This document shows, in pieces, positions 24,606 through 36,689 of a DNA stretch of 64,000 bases (position 1 is its first letter; each line of letters starts with the position of its first letter). The notes under the pieces were generated by a model. The model was not told where the DNA came from. It did no database searches and saw nothing but the letters and a program-made list of their open reading frames with translations. This stretch comes from Oryzias latipes (taxonomy: Eukaryota; Chordata; Actinopteri; Beloniformes; Adrianichthyidae): positions 5,092,485 to 5,156,484 of the forward strand of contig NC_019870.2 of the NCBI RefSeq assembly GCF_002234675.1. Direction: 5' to 3'. The translations under genes and the position numbers were made by a program.

Positions 24606-25917
24606 GTAAAAAAAAAACAATTAAAATAGCCAGGATTTTAGCTCTGTTTTCATCTACATAGGCCCAGGTTACACACTGAGTAGATAGAAATATGAAGGAC
24701 TATAAAATCCTTTTTTCTTTGCGTTTAATACATCTTATTGAATACACTTCGATAACAATAACTGCATTTTGGTAATACAGACTTGTGATTTATATCAAGT
24801 AAAAATTAAAAAAAACTCAGAAAAAACACTGCTAAAGAGAACAAAAACATATTTATGGGGTTTTAAGTTTTGTTTTTCCCACAAGAATAAAGATGAAACT
24901 AAATCTGCGTATTGGTATCATTCATCTCCAATTTATTCAAAAGCATTACCTAATTAAGACTTAGCTAATTTGAATACTTGAAAAAAATCCAGCTTTGTTG
25001 GGGACTTTAACCATTGACAGTATAATAGAACTGGACTGAGTGAGTGTGACATCACCCATAGAAAATTACTTCCTTTCAGCCCATTTAAATTAAGTCATTT
25101 CAGTCACCATTTATTTGCGATACGGATGTCACCATGTTGGATCCAGGCGTCATCGGCAGTAAACATTACTAATTACTAACGCCTTCCACCAACCAGGAAT
25201 GAGCTTGTTGGAAGTCCACACCCCTACCACTTAGAAGTGGGCTCCACAAAATCTATCAACCGAACACTTTGACTGTAGGACGTGAGACCACATACTTATA
25301 TGTAGACGTCTGATTGATCAGTTTAAAACTTGACGAACTCACAGTATAGAAAAGAAATGTGCTAAAAAAAAAATAAAAGACCAATTCAAAGAAGAAAGGT
25401 AGCATAGCAAGAATGGTATTCTGACAAATATAATGACTGAGTAATAGCTGTTTATATAAGGGGTCCTTCAGTCCAGTTCTCTCACAGTCAATGACTTTAA
25501 CCAGTGTTGTTGTACTTAATGCAGAAAACAATTTTATTGAATAAAATATAATAATTATCTAGATAAATAATGCTCCATCTTCACATCAAGAAGTATGACG
25601 TCAACTGCCTGTCAGGCATATTTGTGACAGTTATCTCCCAATAAGGCTCCGAAAAAGGTTCATGCCATAGGTTATTAGTTTCGTATTTATGTTAGATAGA
25701 TACAATAAATGCGAAAAAGAACCTATATACAGCTAAACTCTTGCATTCGTTTTGACAAAACGTAAACAACTAAAAAAAAAAAGCAATAAGCTAACTCTTG
25801 TCTAAACAGCTACACCACCACTGTCAGAGTCAAAAACTCTTCTATATCTTGTTAAAAACCTAAAATAAAGAGAGCTTTAAGTAGTTAATTCAACCAAATT
25901 TTCCTAAAGTAACATAC

Positions 25918-25996
25918 CTGGAGCAGAAAAAGCGTCTCTCCTGCTGAAATAAACACTTCGGTGTCGAGGAGGAGGAAGGCGGATAGCGGACCCCAT
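25918..25996 (-). other. bdp1: bdp1 non-coding first exon (5' UTR)
   Basis: A good donor (CTCCAG|GTATGTT) at 25918 on the minus strand pairs with the acceptor TCTTCAG at 24088-24094 just before the start codon. The exact transcription start is not visible; I place it near 25,990-26,010, just inside the promoter motifs. Confidence 0.65.
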
Positions 25997-26004
25997 GCAC
26001 AATC

Positions 26005-26070
26005 TAATCCGCCATTATTCTTGTGACGTCATATTCCTGCGATTCAATGGAATTGTGGGAAATGTAGTTA
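26005..26070 (-). promoter_or_regulatory. bdp1: bdp1 core promoter: YY1, CRE and ZNF143-like sites
   Basis: Three motifs lie within 65 bp: TCCGCCATTATT at about 26008-26019 (YY1-like), a perfect palindromic CRE TGACGTCA at 26024-26031, and on the minus strand ACTACATTTCCCACAATTCC at about 26047-26067, which fits the ZNF143/Staf (SBS) consensus. There is no TATA box. The set is typical of a housekeeping promoter. Confidence 0.7.
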
Positions 26071-27275
26071 AAAGTATCAACGTGGTTACATTAGGTAAGA
26101 TCAGTGCGATGATGGATTTCTTCTTTGAGGTTAGCCTTTTTGGGGGTTGGGGGGTCAGTTTAATTTCTGATGGGGACTACACTTTAAGCAGTAAATTTAG
26201 GTAAAATGTAATAATACATAATACAGATGACAACACAAGAAAATATAGTCAAAAAATCTGTTTTGATCTCCCTAAGGTTCATTTTATTCAAATTTTTGTC
26301 TTCATCTATTAAGATTGCATGCTCATCTCTGAAAGAAGGCACATTTTCCCACATAAACGTGCTACAGTGGCAGAGCTAGAACATTTTATAAGGGGGGCCA
26401 GGAAGAGGGCAGAAGACTTTGGAAGGGTGGCAAATGAGAACAACAGAATAGACAGCAAATACAAATGAAAGGATCTAAATTATGTATTTCAAACCGTTTT
26501 TTTAGTTTATTGTTATTACATTATTGATACCGAAAAAGCATGATCATCTTTTTTTATCTTTGTCAATAATACTTATAACTCAAAAATTGAAATGTGCTCC
26601 GCCCCAGATGTGTAAAATTATGCATAAGGTAACTCGCTGGTTACTGATGTAGTTATATGAAAGCAAAAATGGACATCCTATTTTTGACGTCTACGAGATC
26701 AGTGCAACTTCAGCAATACAAACGAATAACAAAGACAAAACACATTTAAAAGAACAGCATCATTTAAGACAATTGATAAGTGCTTCTCACATTTTTTTAA
26801 CATCTATAATATCTATATTTCCTGTTACCATTTCAAATTTACAAAACCTGTATAGTTTTGGGTTTAAAGTTCATTCATTGAACCTTATAGGATTATCAAG
26901 AACTGGGACAGCAAAACAAATCTTAAATTAGGGCATCTTAAATTATTGCCAGCCATAAATCAAATCAATGTCATGGACACGACTATAGGATGTGGAAATC
27001 TAAAAGACAAATAGTTAAAAGATAAATTAACTTTCCCTCAAGTATCTTAAATAGTCCCCCTAAAATTAGTTTTTTTAAATTGTTCTGTACAATTTAAAAT
27101 CCACAGAAGATCAGCGTTTGGAAAAGAAAAGTCCAGGTAATTATAACTACAATTTGAGAGTCAATTAAAAAGAAATAAAGTAAAATCCTAGAATTAAAAT
27201 GTTGATATCTGTATGCTGAAACTTCTTTTTCTGACAGACCAAAAACAAATCTGAGACCGTGTAGCATTATTATGA
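26071..27275. other. Spacer between bdp1 promoter and dab2 3' end
   Basis: About 1.2 kb, AT-rich, no coding exon seen. The stretch 26355-26450 (CAGTGGCAGAGCTAGAAC..GGGGGGCCAGG) looks like a hAT-type repeat fragment. bdp1 and dab2 are transcribed in the same direction. Confidence 0.5.
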
Positions 27276-27594
27276 TTTATTTCTTTAACAAACATCAGCA
27301 GTGGAACCACAAATTTTCTTTTACACACGTTTCTTTCAGCAGATAACGACATTTACTTTTCTTTTTTAAATCAGTGGGCAACAGAACTAAAGTAAAGGGG
27401 AGTCGGGAAAAGAGGAGGCGTTCTTGGATTGTCTTGCACAGAGCAGCTTGTCATCAAAAGGTCTTAGATGGGAAGATCTCCGATGTTTGTCTCATTCTTT
27501 TTATCTGTTTAAAAAATAAGTCAATTAAATGTTTTAATACAGAAAATATAAAGAGAACAGAAAAAAACCCAGACATACTCTGTCAAACTTGAGG
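27276..27594 (-). other. dab2: dab2 3' UTR
   Basis: Follows the stop at 27595. A minus-strand AATAAA is present at 27282-27277, which fits a 3' UTR of about 320 nt. Confidence 0.6.
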
Positions 27595-30500
27595 TCAAGC
27601 AAAAGGGTTTCCAAATGCATCTCCAAAAGCATCAGTTGAAGCAGAATTCTGGCAGAAAAACAAGAAGCAGAGGGAAGATGAGTTTTATTCCATATCAGCA
27701 TTTCATACTGGGGGAGAAGAAGAAAAAAAACAGTTTCTTTATACCACAGCTATGGGCGGCGCTCCAAAAGGATTAGAATTTGGAGCTCCGAATGCCTGAT
27801 CAAACATATCCTGGTTGACGCTCGCCGGCTGCGCTGAACTGTTCCCGACAGAAGAGAAGGCAGAATCGAGGAGATCGGGGTTAAAGAGCGGAGCCGGGGC
27901 AGCAGCTTGAGCAGGAGGGGCTTTGGAAGCACCTAAACAAAAACACACGACACAGTCAACGATAGCCGAACACGGGAAAGTGTAAAGTCAAGATTCAGAG
28001 AGTTTACCGTTGTTAGCTAACGGAATCTGGTTGATATCGAAGTCGTCTTGATCTGCTGCATCCTGAGCCACCCCCACTTTACTGGTAAAGTACTGATCAA
28101 AAGCCCCTGGATCTTTGCTGCTGGGGGGTGCAGCAGCGTTGGCAGCAAGCTCCCCTTTCCTTGCAGGGATGGCAGGAGGTTTAGCCAGCTGGAAGTCTTT
28201 AAACATATCCTTTCCGGTTTTCTTATCCTTATCTCCCAGAGGATCCAGAGCTGTGAAGGCACTGTTCTCCACTTTGGGAGGCGCTTGCTTGACAGGGGCC
28301 CTCGGAGGGGGCCGTGCTGGACCTCCCTGGTCTCCCATTGCTGGGAAAGCACCCTGTTGGAAGGGATTGGATGCGGCATGTTGGCCCCAGGAGAGATGAG
28401 GTGGAGACAAGGGTGGGGCATTGAACTGTGGTGGCATCTGCTGAGGCCATGCCGGGGCCACCATGGGAGGCCCAAAGGCAGGCTGCGGCATGAAACTGGG
28501 TCTGGGGCCCGGAGCGGCCACCCCTGGCATGGGGAACATGGCTGGCGCAGCAGGAGAGGCTCCCCACATACCAACAGGATGGACAGTTGTGGTAGCAGGG
28601 AAGCCCAACTGAAGATTTCCTGAAAAAGGGAATAAAAAGATTAAATTTAAAAAAAAGGCACAGACTGAGAAGAAAAGCCAACATTGTTTTATAGATTACC
28701 CAGAGCAGCGATGGTGGAGGGGGGTGAATTTGCAGGCATGTTGTTGAAAAGGTCAGCCGGGACAGATGAACCCTCAGAATGGGAAGGAGTGGTAAAGAGT
28801 TCTGTCCCAAACAGGTCACTTGATCCCGACTAACCAGAAAATATTAAACATTTTAGGTCAAGTTACACCCCCAAGAACCAGCGTGAAGAACTAAGCTGTG
28901 AAAAACAAAGTGGTCAGAACGTGCCTCACAACTCACCAGAGCTTTCATCACTGAAGCATCAGGGTTAGAAAGACAGATGAGCAGAAATGAGTGAAGGAGA
29001 CATTTCAGAAATTCAGGCAAAGAAGCGTGGAAGCATCAGTTCATGCACCAACAAGTGTCAAAAGAACCTCAGCTGCAGGTGTGAAGTTTCTAAAGTCTGT
29101 CCACCACCCAAAGCTCGGGATGTTAGTGCACCTCGTGCCACAAAAAAAAAGGCTTTTTTGCTCAACCCATGCAACCCCACTTGCGATCCATCTGACCGTG
29201 TCGTTTCACCTTTGCATTCCGTCGCCCTCGTCCGGACTTAGAGCTCTGCGGGGGCGGGCTCAGGACAACCGAATCCACTTCCGGACGTGGAGTTACGCCG
29301 TTTAAGACGGAGGTTTTCAGAGACGGGTCAGAAAATGGGTTTTTGTTTGACAGAATGGTCTCATTCCCGTCTGTCAAGGTGATCCCACTGCCTTGAGCTA
29401 TGCTGCCGCCTAGTGGCCACTGTCCATCGTTAAGAGCAAGGCTAATGGTTTTTCCAGACAACCCAATACCTCGGTGACCAATTTCTGCCTCGCCGTTCAT
29501 CTCGCCGTTACAAACAGTCTTAGTGGAGCCACCAGTGAGGTGTTTCAGATAGTCACTGGGGGAAACGGGGGCGTCACCTGCCGATTTAGCGAGAGGGTCA
29601 TCTCTAAAAGGGTCACTGTCAGGAGCGGGGAAGTAACCAAACTTTGAAGAAAAGGGATTGGCATCGGGAGACGTCACAGAGCCGAGGCCAAAGGCTAGAA
29701 AAGAATTTCCTTTTATGCAATTCTGATTGTCGTCAACTTCAGCAGAAAAGTCCAGCAAGAGCGTTTCATTAGAGTCCTGGTTAAGATGAAACAAGATTCA
29801 TGAATCACTTCTGCAGACAATCATGTTATAAAATCAATGAATCACATGATGAGGAGAAGGAATGATTGTTCAAGTTCTGCTGCATGTAGAAGAACATTTA
29901 AATGTAGCTCATAGTCCAATTTGGAAAATAAACAGCCACCCTAGAAATAAATCAAAATTCTTAAAATTCTAAGAATTCTCCTTACATAAATAATTAAGTC
30001 TGACAATGTGGGAAGAAAAAAATAGTTTACCAAAATTAATTTTAAGAAGAAAAATATGTCACTAAGACATGTTTTCTTAAACCAAGACTTCGTTGTGGAA
30101 AATTTTAATTTAGGATTTATTTTTTTTGCAGTTTGGTCACTTTTTGGACCCCACTGGTTTAAATGATTTAATTTGACTGAATTTAGCAAATATTCTACAT
30201 GGAACAGCTTTGAACTGAAATGAACACAAATCTGAAGAAAGCATTTGATTTTTTGACTTTGATAAATTATTTTTATAGAACAAAAATTACAAGAAAAATC
30301 CTGAACAGAAATGGCAGAAAAAAAGAAAAGAAAAACAGAATTTTTTTTGTTTGTTTACACATCTAGAAAACACTTGTAGAATTATTTGGGTAAGTCTGTC
30401 TTGATACAATAAAAATTAAAAAAAATTAAAATAAAAAAAAACAAAGAAAAGGTAATGAAATTTAAAAATATGTGTCTGAACTTACATTGGGAGCCTGGAC

Positions 30501-33500
30501 GTCTGGAGGAGTCGACATGTCTCCAAAGAGATCCAGCTGCTCTACTGGCTAAATTTCAACCAAAAAAAGTTCAATTTGTTTTTGAATTCAATTTCATTAA
30601 TACATATTTATTGTTGAAGTCCCACTCCGATCATCTTTTGATCAACTTTCAATCCGTTCTCAGTAGCCTTTTAATTATGATTATGTTTTAGCCAAAATTA
30701 AAAGACCTGACGTTTTCTAGGACCGTTTCTGCAGAGTAGCAGGAGTTCATTAGAAATTAATCTCAGAGTTATGGGCAGGACTATTGCCCCCCTCCTTTTG
30801 GCTGAGACTCCTGTTTAAACTCTCTCCTGCTAGCTTACAGCCCCTCACACCCCCCAACCTAACATTAACAGTGCAGCAAAATGGTGAGCAAAATCGGAGC
30901 CATCCAGCTGTACAGTTTTAAGCCAGATGCCATCTCAGACAAGGAAAACAAAGATGTACATGGATCTATTCGTCTACAGGCGGCTGCATCCGAATAGAGC
31001 AGAGCAGGGAGCTTGTGGTCCACCCAGCATAGTTCCTATGCAAAAACTACAATCTGTAGTTCAATCTGTGTTTTGTCTGTTCCTGATTCACAACAATAAG
31101 AATACAGAAACATACAGAAATGTAATTTAAGGCTTAATTTTCTTTACATATGTCCTCCATTATCAGAAAAACACAACATATTAAAAGACATGATTTACAT
31201 TGGAGTGCATCTTTTAGCTGAAAAAAATAAAAATAAACAACTCACCTGAGCAGTTTTTACTCCATTGTCTACACCCATCAAGGCATCACCTCCATTCTAA
31301 AAAAATAAAAAAAGTTAGGAGTTGAAACAAACAATGTCTGAAGAAGAACAAAATTCAAGAGCTTACCTCGACTACAACGCTGCCGTTTTCACCCTGAAAA
31401 CAGAAGCATACTGTTAAGGCGGTTTTCTTAAACACACACACACACAAACACGTCATTGGAGTGGAATGTCTGGAGGATGTGATTCACTGCAGGAACACAG
31501 AGAGGCAGTGTTGACTTTCAAAGAGAGCATTTCCTGTCCAACACATGCAAGGCTTTTCTTTAAGGAGAAAAAAAAACTGCCATCTGAACGCAGACGTTAC
31601 CTTCTGCGAAGACTCTGCTTCTTTTTTCTTCACGTTAAAGATCACCTGGAAAAGGTCTTTCAGGTCGATGACCAAAGGCTCCGCCTGCAAAAAAGAAAAA
31701 AAAAGTAAAAAGTTGCTTCATTTTTGCAGTTTTCTTTTAATCTGTGAACTTCTGAGCCTTACCTGTTGCGCGGTCTTTATGGCGAAGAACTGATGCTGAC
31801 CCTCTGCTCCACACACGTATCCAAAAGCCCTGTTGTCCGTCACATCTCTGGCAATGAAGGAGATCTTATTCACCGCATGCTCATGCTCGATCACCTGGAA
31901 AGAAAAGAGGAAAACACCAAATAAGCACGAAGACATGAAGCCCTTAAGGCTGGAAGTCAGTGGGACTTACTCCTGATTTCTCATCAATGATCTTTAGACC
32001 AGACATTGAGATGTTGACCCAGATCCTCTGTTTATGTTTGCCCTGAGACCGAGCAGCTACTGCCATTCCCTGCAGGCAAGCAAACAAATTCAAATCGTTT
32101 TCATAGAAGATCACAGCAAAATTCCAGCTTTACCTTCAGTTTCATCATGGAATCTTGGCACATCTTGTCTCCTCGGGCCTCTGGAACGTCGTCGATGCCG
32201 ATCAGCTTGGCCTTGTACCTCACCCCATCTCCCTGAAACCTGCTCAGCAGGTAATCGTCTGTCTTCTCTGGAGCTACGGAAAATTTCAGGGATCCACAGA
32301 GTAAGACTTGTGTTCAAAAATCTACTCTATAAGGATAGAGACCAAACTGCAGCTCAACTATTGTATTATCCAGTCAGCAACTTTTTTTTTTACATTTTTT
32401 GATGCATGGCCAGCAGCTCCATGTGAAATCAAAGGCTGACTAGCAGCTTCATATTCAGAGCAGACGGGACTTCCTGGAGAATGCCGGCTTTATTGAAACG
32501 GAAGCAAACCACAAGTTGCCTCGTTATTATTGAGCTGGTCGAGACAAAAGGTTAAGACGGAATGCAATTATTTCTGTGAAAAAACTGAGTTTACTGTCCA
32601 GAATACATACACTTATCTAAATAAATTGGAAAAATTTCCATGTTTGGATTTTAGGCATTTTTACATTTATACACAATTTCCTCTCAAAATATATTGACAG
32701 TTTTTAATAACAAAAAAAGACTAAAGAGATTTTCAAGGATGCAGCTTCATCGTGACTTATAAGATTACTCTTTAAAAAAAAAAGCCTTGCTTTTGTGCAC
32801 AACTCTAGTTTTTGTCTTATATGATCAGTCCATTTCCTTGCTTTTATGTATTGCTGACTTTGGAGCCTATCGAGATTTATCAGATGGTAACAAGTGCAGG
32901 GCTGTGGAGGTGTGACTACCTATTGGGATGTCCCTTCGAGTCTGTAACTGTGGTGGGTGAGAGGAGGATGTTAGGGAAAATACAAAACATGAGGAACAAC
33001 CCTCTTCTTCCTCCTCTGCATGAGACTGGGATGCACTAAGGAGCTTTCTGTCAGAGATTTTAACACCTCGCTGAAGGAAGGAGCACATTTGCAGATCTTT
33101 TACCTTCAGCCATTAGACAACAATGCCTCAGATGTTTGTCTTTTTTTTTTTATTGGTGCATTTTCGGTCCTGTTATCCATTTGCCGTTTGTAATTAAGCA
33201 ACAAAGTAACTTCCCCTTTGTGGAAATCAAAGATTTGTTCTTTTCTACTTGATGTATTTGTAAAAACCCAAGGGTGCAGAAAAACAAATAAGTTAGGTAA
33301 GAAGAAAAATACAAACAGGGGGAAAATGATTATTGGCTTAAGCTGAAGATTCTATTTAAATTTAATTAAACAATACATTTCGGAAGAAAAAAAAATCATA
33401 TGGCTACCAAAATGTATTATTTAGCATGCCACCGACCACATTATTACTGTTAATCTAACGGTTTGACGTAAAGTGAACCCCAGAAATGCCCCAACCTGAA

Positions 33501-34288
33501 AGGAGGGCAGCCCATCATGTGAAAAGGTAAAAAACAAAATTTTAGGAACCTTACTAAACCATTAAGAGACTTCCTTCAAGTATTATAACTTCATATATTA
33601 AAATAAGAGGACTATTTAAAATGCATGGATAAATTTTGCCACCCTTGTTAAAAACATAAGACTGTATTTTGCTTTGAGAACAATGGAGGCATGAAGCTTT
33701 TGGCTTTAAGTTTAGCTTTAGCCCCCAAAACTTGACCTTCTGCTTTTAGATTCATTAGCAAAGGCCATTTACTCCAGATTATGCAACAGCCAAGCATTAA
33801 CATGGACGTAAAGCCATATACTTGTGCAGTAGTGAAGAGATTTAAAAAAAAAACTAAAGTTTCCTTTTGACAGTTTTATATCCTCTCAACTGTCAGCTGA
33901 CACTCGTCCTTGAAGTACTGAAGAACAAAAACTGCTGCCTTAAAGTTCGTACATTTTCAGAAAAGTTAATCAAACAAGTTTTCTGAAAATGTACGAACTG
34001 TTCCAGCTGACATTTGAGCCAAAGAGAGACCAACGATGGTTAATTCAGAAAGTGGGTGGAGCTTTCCAAGGGTGGAGAAGGGGTCCAATCAGAGCAGACA
34101 AGTGACACAAAACAATAAAATAAGAAAACGATTCAGATTCATAACTCACTTTTCTTCTTTTCCCTCTTGAACGGGACCCTGGATGTGGCCGTGCTGGGGG
34201 ACGTGGGTGGGGTCCCGGGGGTCGAGTCCGCAGTCTGGGAGCTTGGATCGACAGTTGCGGGCGCGCTGGTTTCCACCTCTGCAGACAT
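27595..34288 (-). CDS. dab2: Disabled homolog 2 (clathrin adaptor), complete gene
   Basis: DAB2 is an endocytic adaptor. Its PTB domain binds NPxY tails of LDL-receptor-family proteins and phosphoinositides, while DPF/DLF motifs bind AP-2, and NPF motifs bind EH proteins such as Eps15. Coding exons: 34288-34150, 32273-32134, 32069-31971, 31894-31763, 31684-31601, 31393-31367, 31296-31246, 30548-30486, 29776-29210, 28829-28700, 28619-28008, 27932-27745, 27648-27595. All phases agree: 761 codons plus stop (human about 770). The PTB spans about residues 48-185 ([19 protein letters not shown] to [12 protein letters not shown]). Later come [33 protein letters not shown], several NPF motifs, and [11 protein letters not shown] with [19 protein letters not shown]. 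The protein ends FGNPFA. The start is the first ATG, with a 46-residue Pro/Thr-rich leader. Confidence 0.94.
30614..31216 (+). repeat. TTAA-family element, copy 5 (with P2X7-like start exon)
   Basis: In a dab2 intron. It begins TTGAAGTCCCACTCCGATC and ends CATTGGAGTGCATCTTTTA. Position 30881 is an ATG preceded by the shared CTAACATTAACAG block; the frame reads [10 protein letters not shown], then [11 protein letters not shown], and stops at 30988. The 3' half has the CAGAAAAACACAAC and CCTCCATTATCAG blocks. Together with copy 9 it is the best-preserved full-length copy. Confidence 0.75.
31367..31393 (-). CDS. dab2: dab2 27-nt micro-exon
   Basis: A nine-codon exon (GENGSVVVE) with clean TTTTCAG and GAG|GTAAGC borders. 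It is phase 0 on both sides, so it can be skipped without loss of frame. It follows the PTB domain and matches the ENGSEALM-type linker of mammalian DAB2. Confidence 0.75.
33944..33999. repeat. Perfect 21-bp inverted repeat, 14-nt loop
   Basis: The arms at 33944-33964 and 33979-33999 are exact reverse complements (AGTTCGTACATTTTCAG.. against its mirror). The loop is GTTAATCAAACAAG. It lies in the long dab2 intron before the PTB exons. Confidence 0.9.
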
Positions 34289-35908
34289 GGCGGGGGACTC
34301 GAACGAGTGACAACCTGGGGTAAAGCAAACAGCAGCTCCGGGTTGGAGGGAGCAGGCGATGAAGGGAAAATGAGGCCTTCAACACCCGCGCATGCCTCTC
34401 CGCCTAAAACGACACAGGTAGATATTTTTGACGTTAAAAACTGATTTCCTAGAGGATTTCTTTTTTATTTGCACACAATAGGCAGAAAATCTTCATCCCC
34501 ACCAGTAAAGGTTTACAGCACCAGAACAAGACACATGACCAATAAAACATCACACTCATGAGATCCAAACTCATTCCACTCTTTAAAAAAAAAAAAAAGA
34601 AGCTGTGTCAGCAGTTTGACTTTAAAGTAGTGAAACATCCTCAGGATGACACGCTCAAGTCACTTCTTCCGAAATCTGTCAGCATAACCAAACCTCACAT
34701 CCATAAAAAGCCCTGCTGGTTGCACCCTGACACTCCAAGGGAAATTAACATTTAAGCACTCACTCCACAAATACTCTTGTTTATAGTTTAAATTATATTT
34801 TTAGTAGATTACCACCATATTTAAAGCCCTAATAAGTCCGTTTGGGATCCCAAACTAAAAGGTGCATTCAGCCAAATCAAAATAGAACAACCAAAAACTA
34901 CTCAAATTTGACCGAAACAGCAGCAGGAGCTCCTACCTTTTCCGAGGGGCTGCAGACACTACAGCAACCACAACAGTAATGTAAAGAGCTGGAGCACAGC
35001 AGCAGACCAAAGGTTGGGAATGAGCAAAGGTTGAGCAATTACCTGGAGTTAATTTTACCCTAAGCGGTGAGAGGATCTCGTGATGCTCAGGAGTAGAAAT
35101 GAAAATCAACAGTAATTATATATATATAAAGTTAAATCAGCAGAAGGATGAAAAGTCTGTCTCAAAAGAAAACACTACCCAAAATGAAAGAATTTGGTCA
35201 GAGCAGAGCAGCTGGGGTTTAATTACCTGTATAAGCAACACCTGAGCTGGACACTCACAAGTTCCTGCTGGACTATAAAGCAATAAATGTCTTACTTTTT
35301 ACTCATCTGTGCTTATTTTCTAAGTAAATCAACTTTTTAATTACATGTTTAACCTTTAAACACCAGTGGATGCTTCACTCACTCATCATGCCCAGCCTGA
35401 CTGCACTTGCTCATCAAAGCAGGAGGAGCCCAATAAAAAAAAGGTGTGATGTCAGCCTTTTCTGAAGATTTGAGCTTAAAAGTTTACTTTTTAACCATCA
35501 GGAGATGCGCTAAAGCATTAAACAGGAGCCAAATGATCTCCGTCAGCAAAGAAAGAGATGTCACAATAGTGAGCAGTCAGGGAAAAGGGCAGCACATCTG
35601 GAGGAAATCAGGGAATGAGTCAGCCTGCATGTGAATGAGGTGGTGAAACAGCACAGGCCCGGTGTGAACAGGCAGGAGAGGCGAACCCCCAAACGAAACA
35701 TAGCTTCAAACAAAGAGCCTTCTGTGGTTTTGGAGACGCGCGCACGTTTGCGCAAATGAAACCTAATTTCCGAGGAAGCTGAAAATAGACCCAAAACAGA
35801 AAAAAGTGATGCTGAATTGTCTCAGTGACAGCCATAGAATCCTTCATCATGTTGGAATTTTAAAGTTTAAAACCTGCTGCACTCATGGAGGAATCCAGAG
35901 ACGCGTAC

Positions 35909-36080
35909 CTGTATGAAAGCGCGCAGTGAGACGTTCGATTTCCCGCAGACACAACAGCGGTGTTTTTGCCCCGCGGCGCCTTCAGTGGCTCAGCTGCAAA
36001 AATCAGTCCAATCAGTAGCAGCTTTTGAATCAGACGCAGAGAAAAGGAGAGGAGAGACGTCTGCGCGCTCCCGTTAACCC
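35909..36080 (-). promoter_or_regulatory. dab2: dab2 5' UTR exon and CpG-richer promoter area
   Basis: A donor on the minus strand (CATACAG|GTACGCG) ends a non-coding exon at 35909. The acceptor that fits it is TTTACCCCAG just before 34314, 26 nt upstream of the ATG. The 35.9-36.1 kb stretch is locally richer in CpG (GCGCGCAGTG, CCCCGCGGCGCC), unlike its flanks. The exact start site is not visible. Confidence 0.6.
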
Positions 36081-36125
36081 CTCCGTCACTGACAGGACAG
36101 AAGACTTGTTGCTGATTTCAGCTGG

Positions 36126-36150
36126 CAGGGGAGGGGAGGGGGGGGGGGCG
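36126..36150. repeat. G-rich run
   Basis: GGGGAGGGGAGGGGGGGGGGCGG. The G-tracts could fold as a quadruplex just upstream of dab2. Confidence 0.6.
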
Positions 36151-36689
36151 GTCTCTAAACCAGAATGTACCAGATGAACCCAGACCAAACTGTATAGGAA
36201 ATCTTATTTTGTTATAGGTTTAGTGTGGTTTGTTTTATGGAACTTCTTTAAAAATGTGCTCAAAAAGATCCAACTGAAGCTGAAAAACTCTACGTATCCC
36301 AAAAACGTCTCCTCTGATTGTTTCTTTGAGTCTCCAAACCTTCTTCTGTCAGTTTCCTTTAAGGATACTTTGACTTTTTCTGCCATTTCTTTGCATGTGA
36401 TAAATTTTTTGACTGTTATCAGCTGCAAAATTAGGTTTTGCGAGGGTTTGGGATGACACTGTGTTCCTGCACTGCCTTTACACAGACAGACAAAGAGAGC
36501 TTTAAGTAATTAATAAAAGTATGGAAATCATCAGTAATAACTTTGATCAGCATCTACACACAAATGTTAGGTATGTTTGGTCTGAATTGTAACGAAATAC
36601 GTAAAAGTTCCCTCTGATATCACTAATAATGAATGAGAAGTAGTAGTTTAATATTTGTTACCACAAAAATTAAGATAATAAGAAAGATT

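Noticed and set aside
27745-27948. dab2 ending at the in-frame TAA just after GTG at 27745
   Set aside because: The GTG|GTATAA donor leads in phase to the exon ending FGNPFA, the known Dab2 C-terminus.
28017-28623. Long overlapping frames of 185-191 codons on both strands
   Set aside because: Shadows of dab2 exon 12, whose frame is fixed by homology and splice phase.
28930-28965. Possible extra dab2 micro-exon (minus strand, GCTTCAG then ATGAAAGCT)
   Set aside because: Its length would break the frame between exons 10 and 11, which already join in phase.
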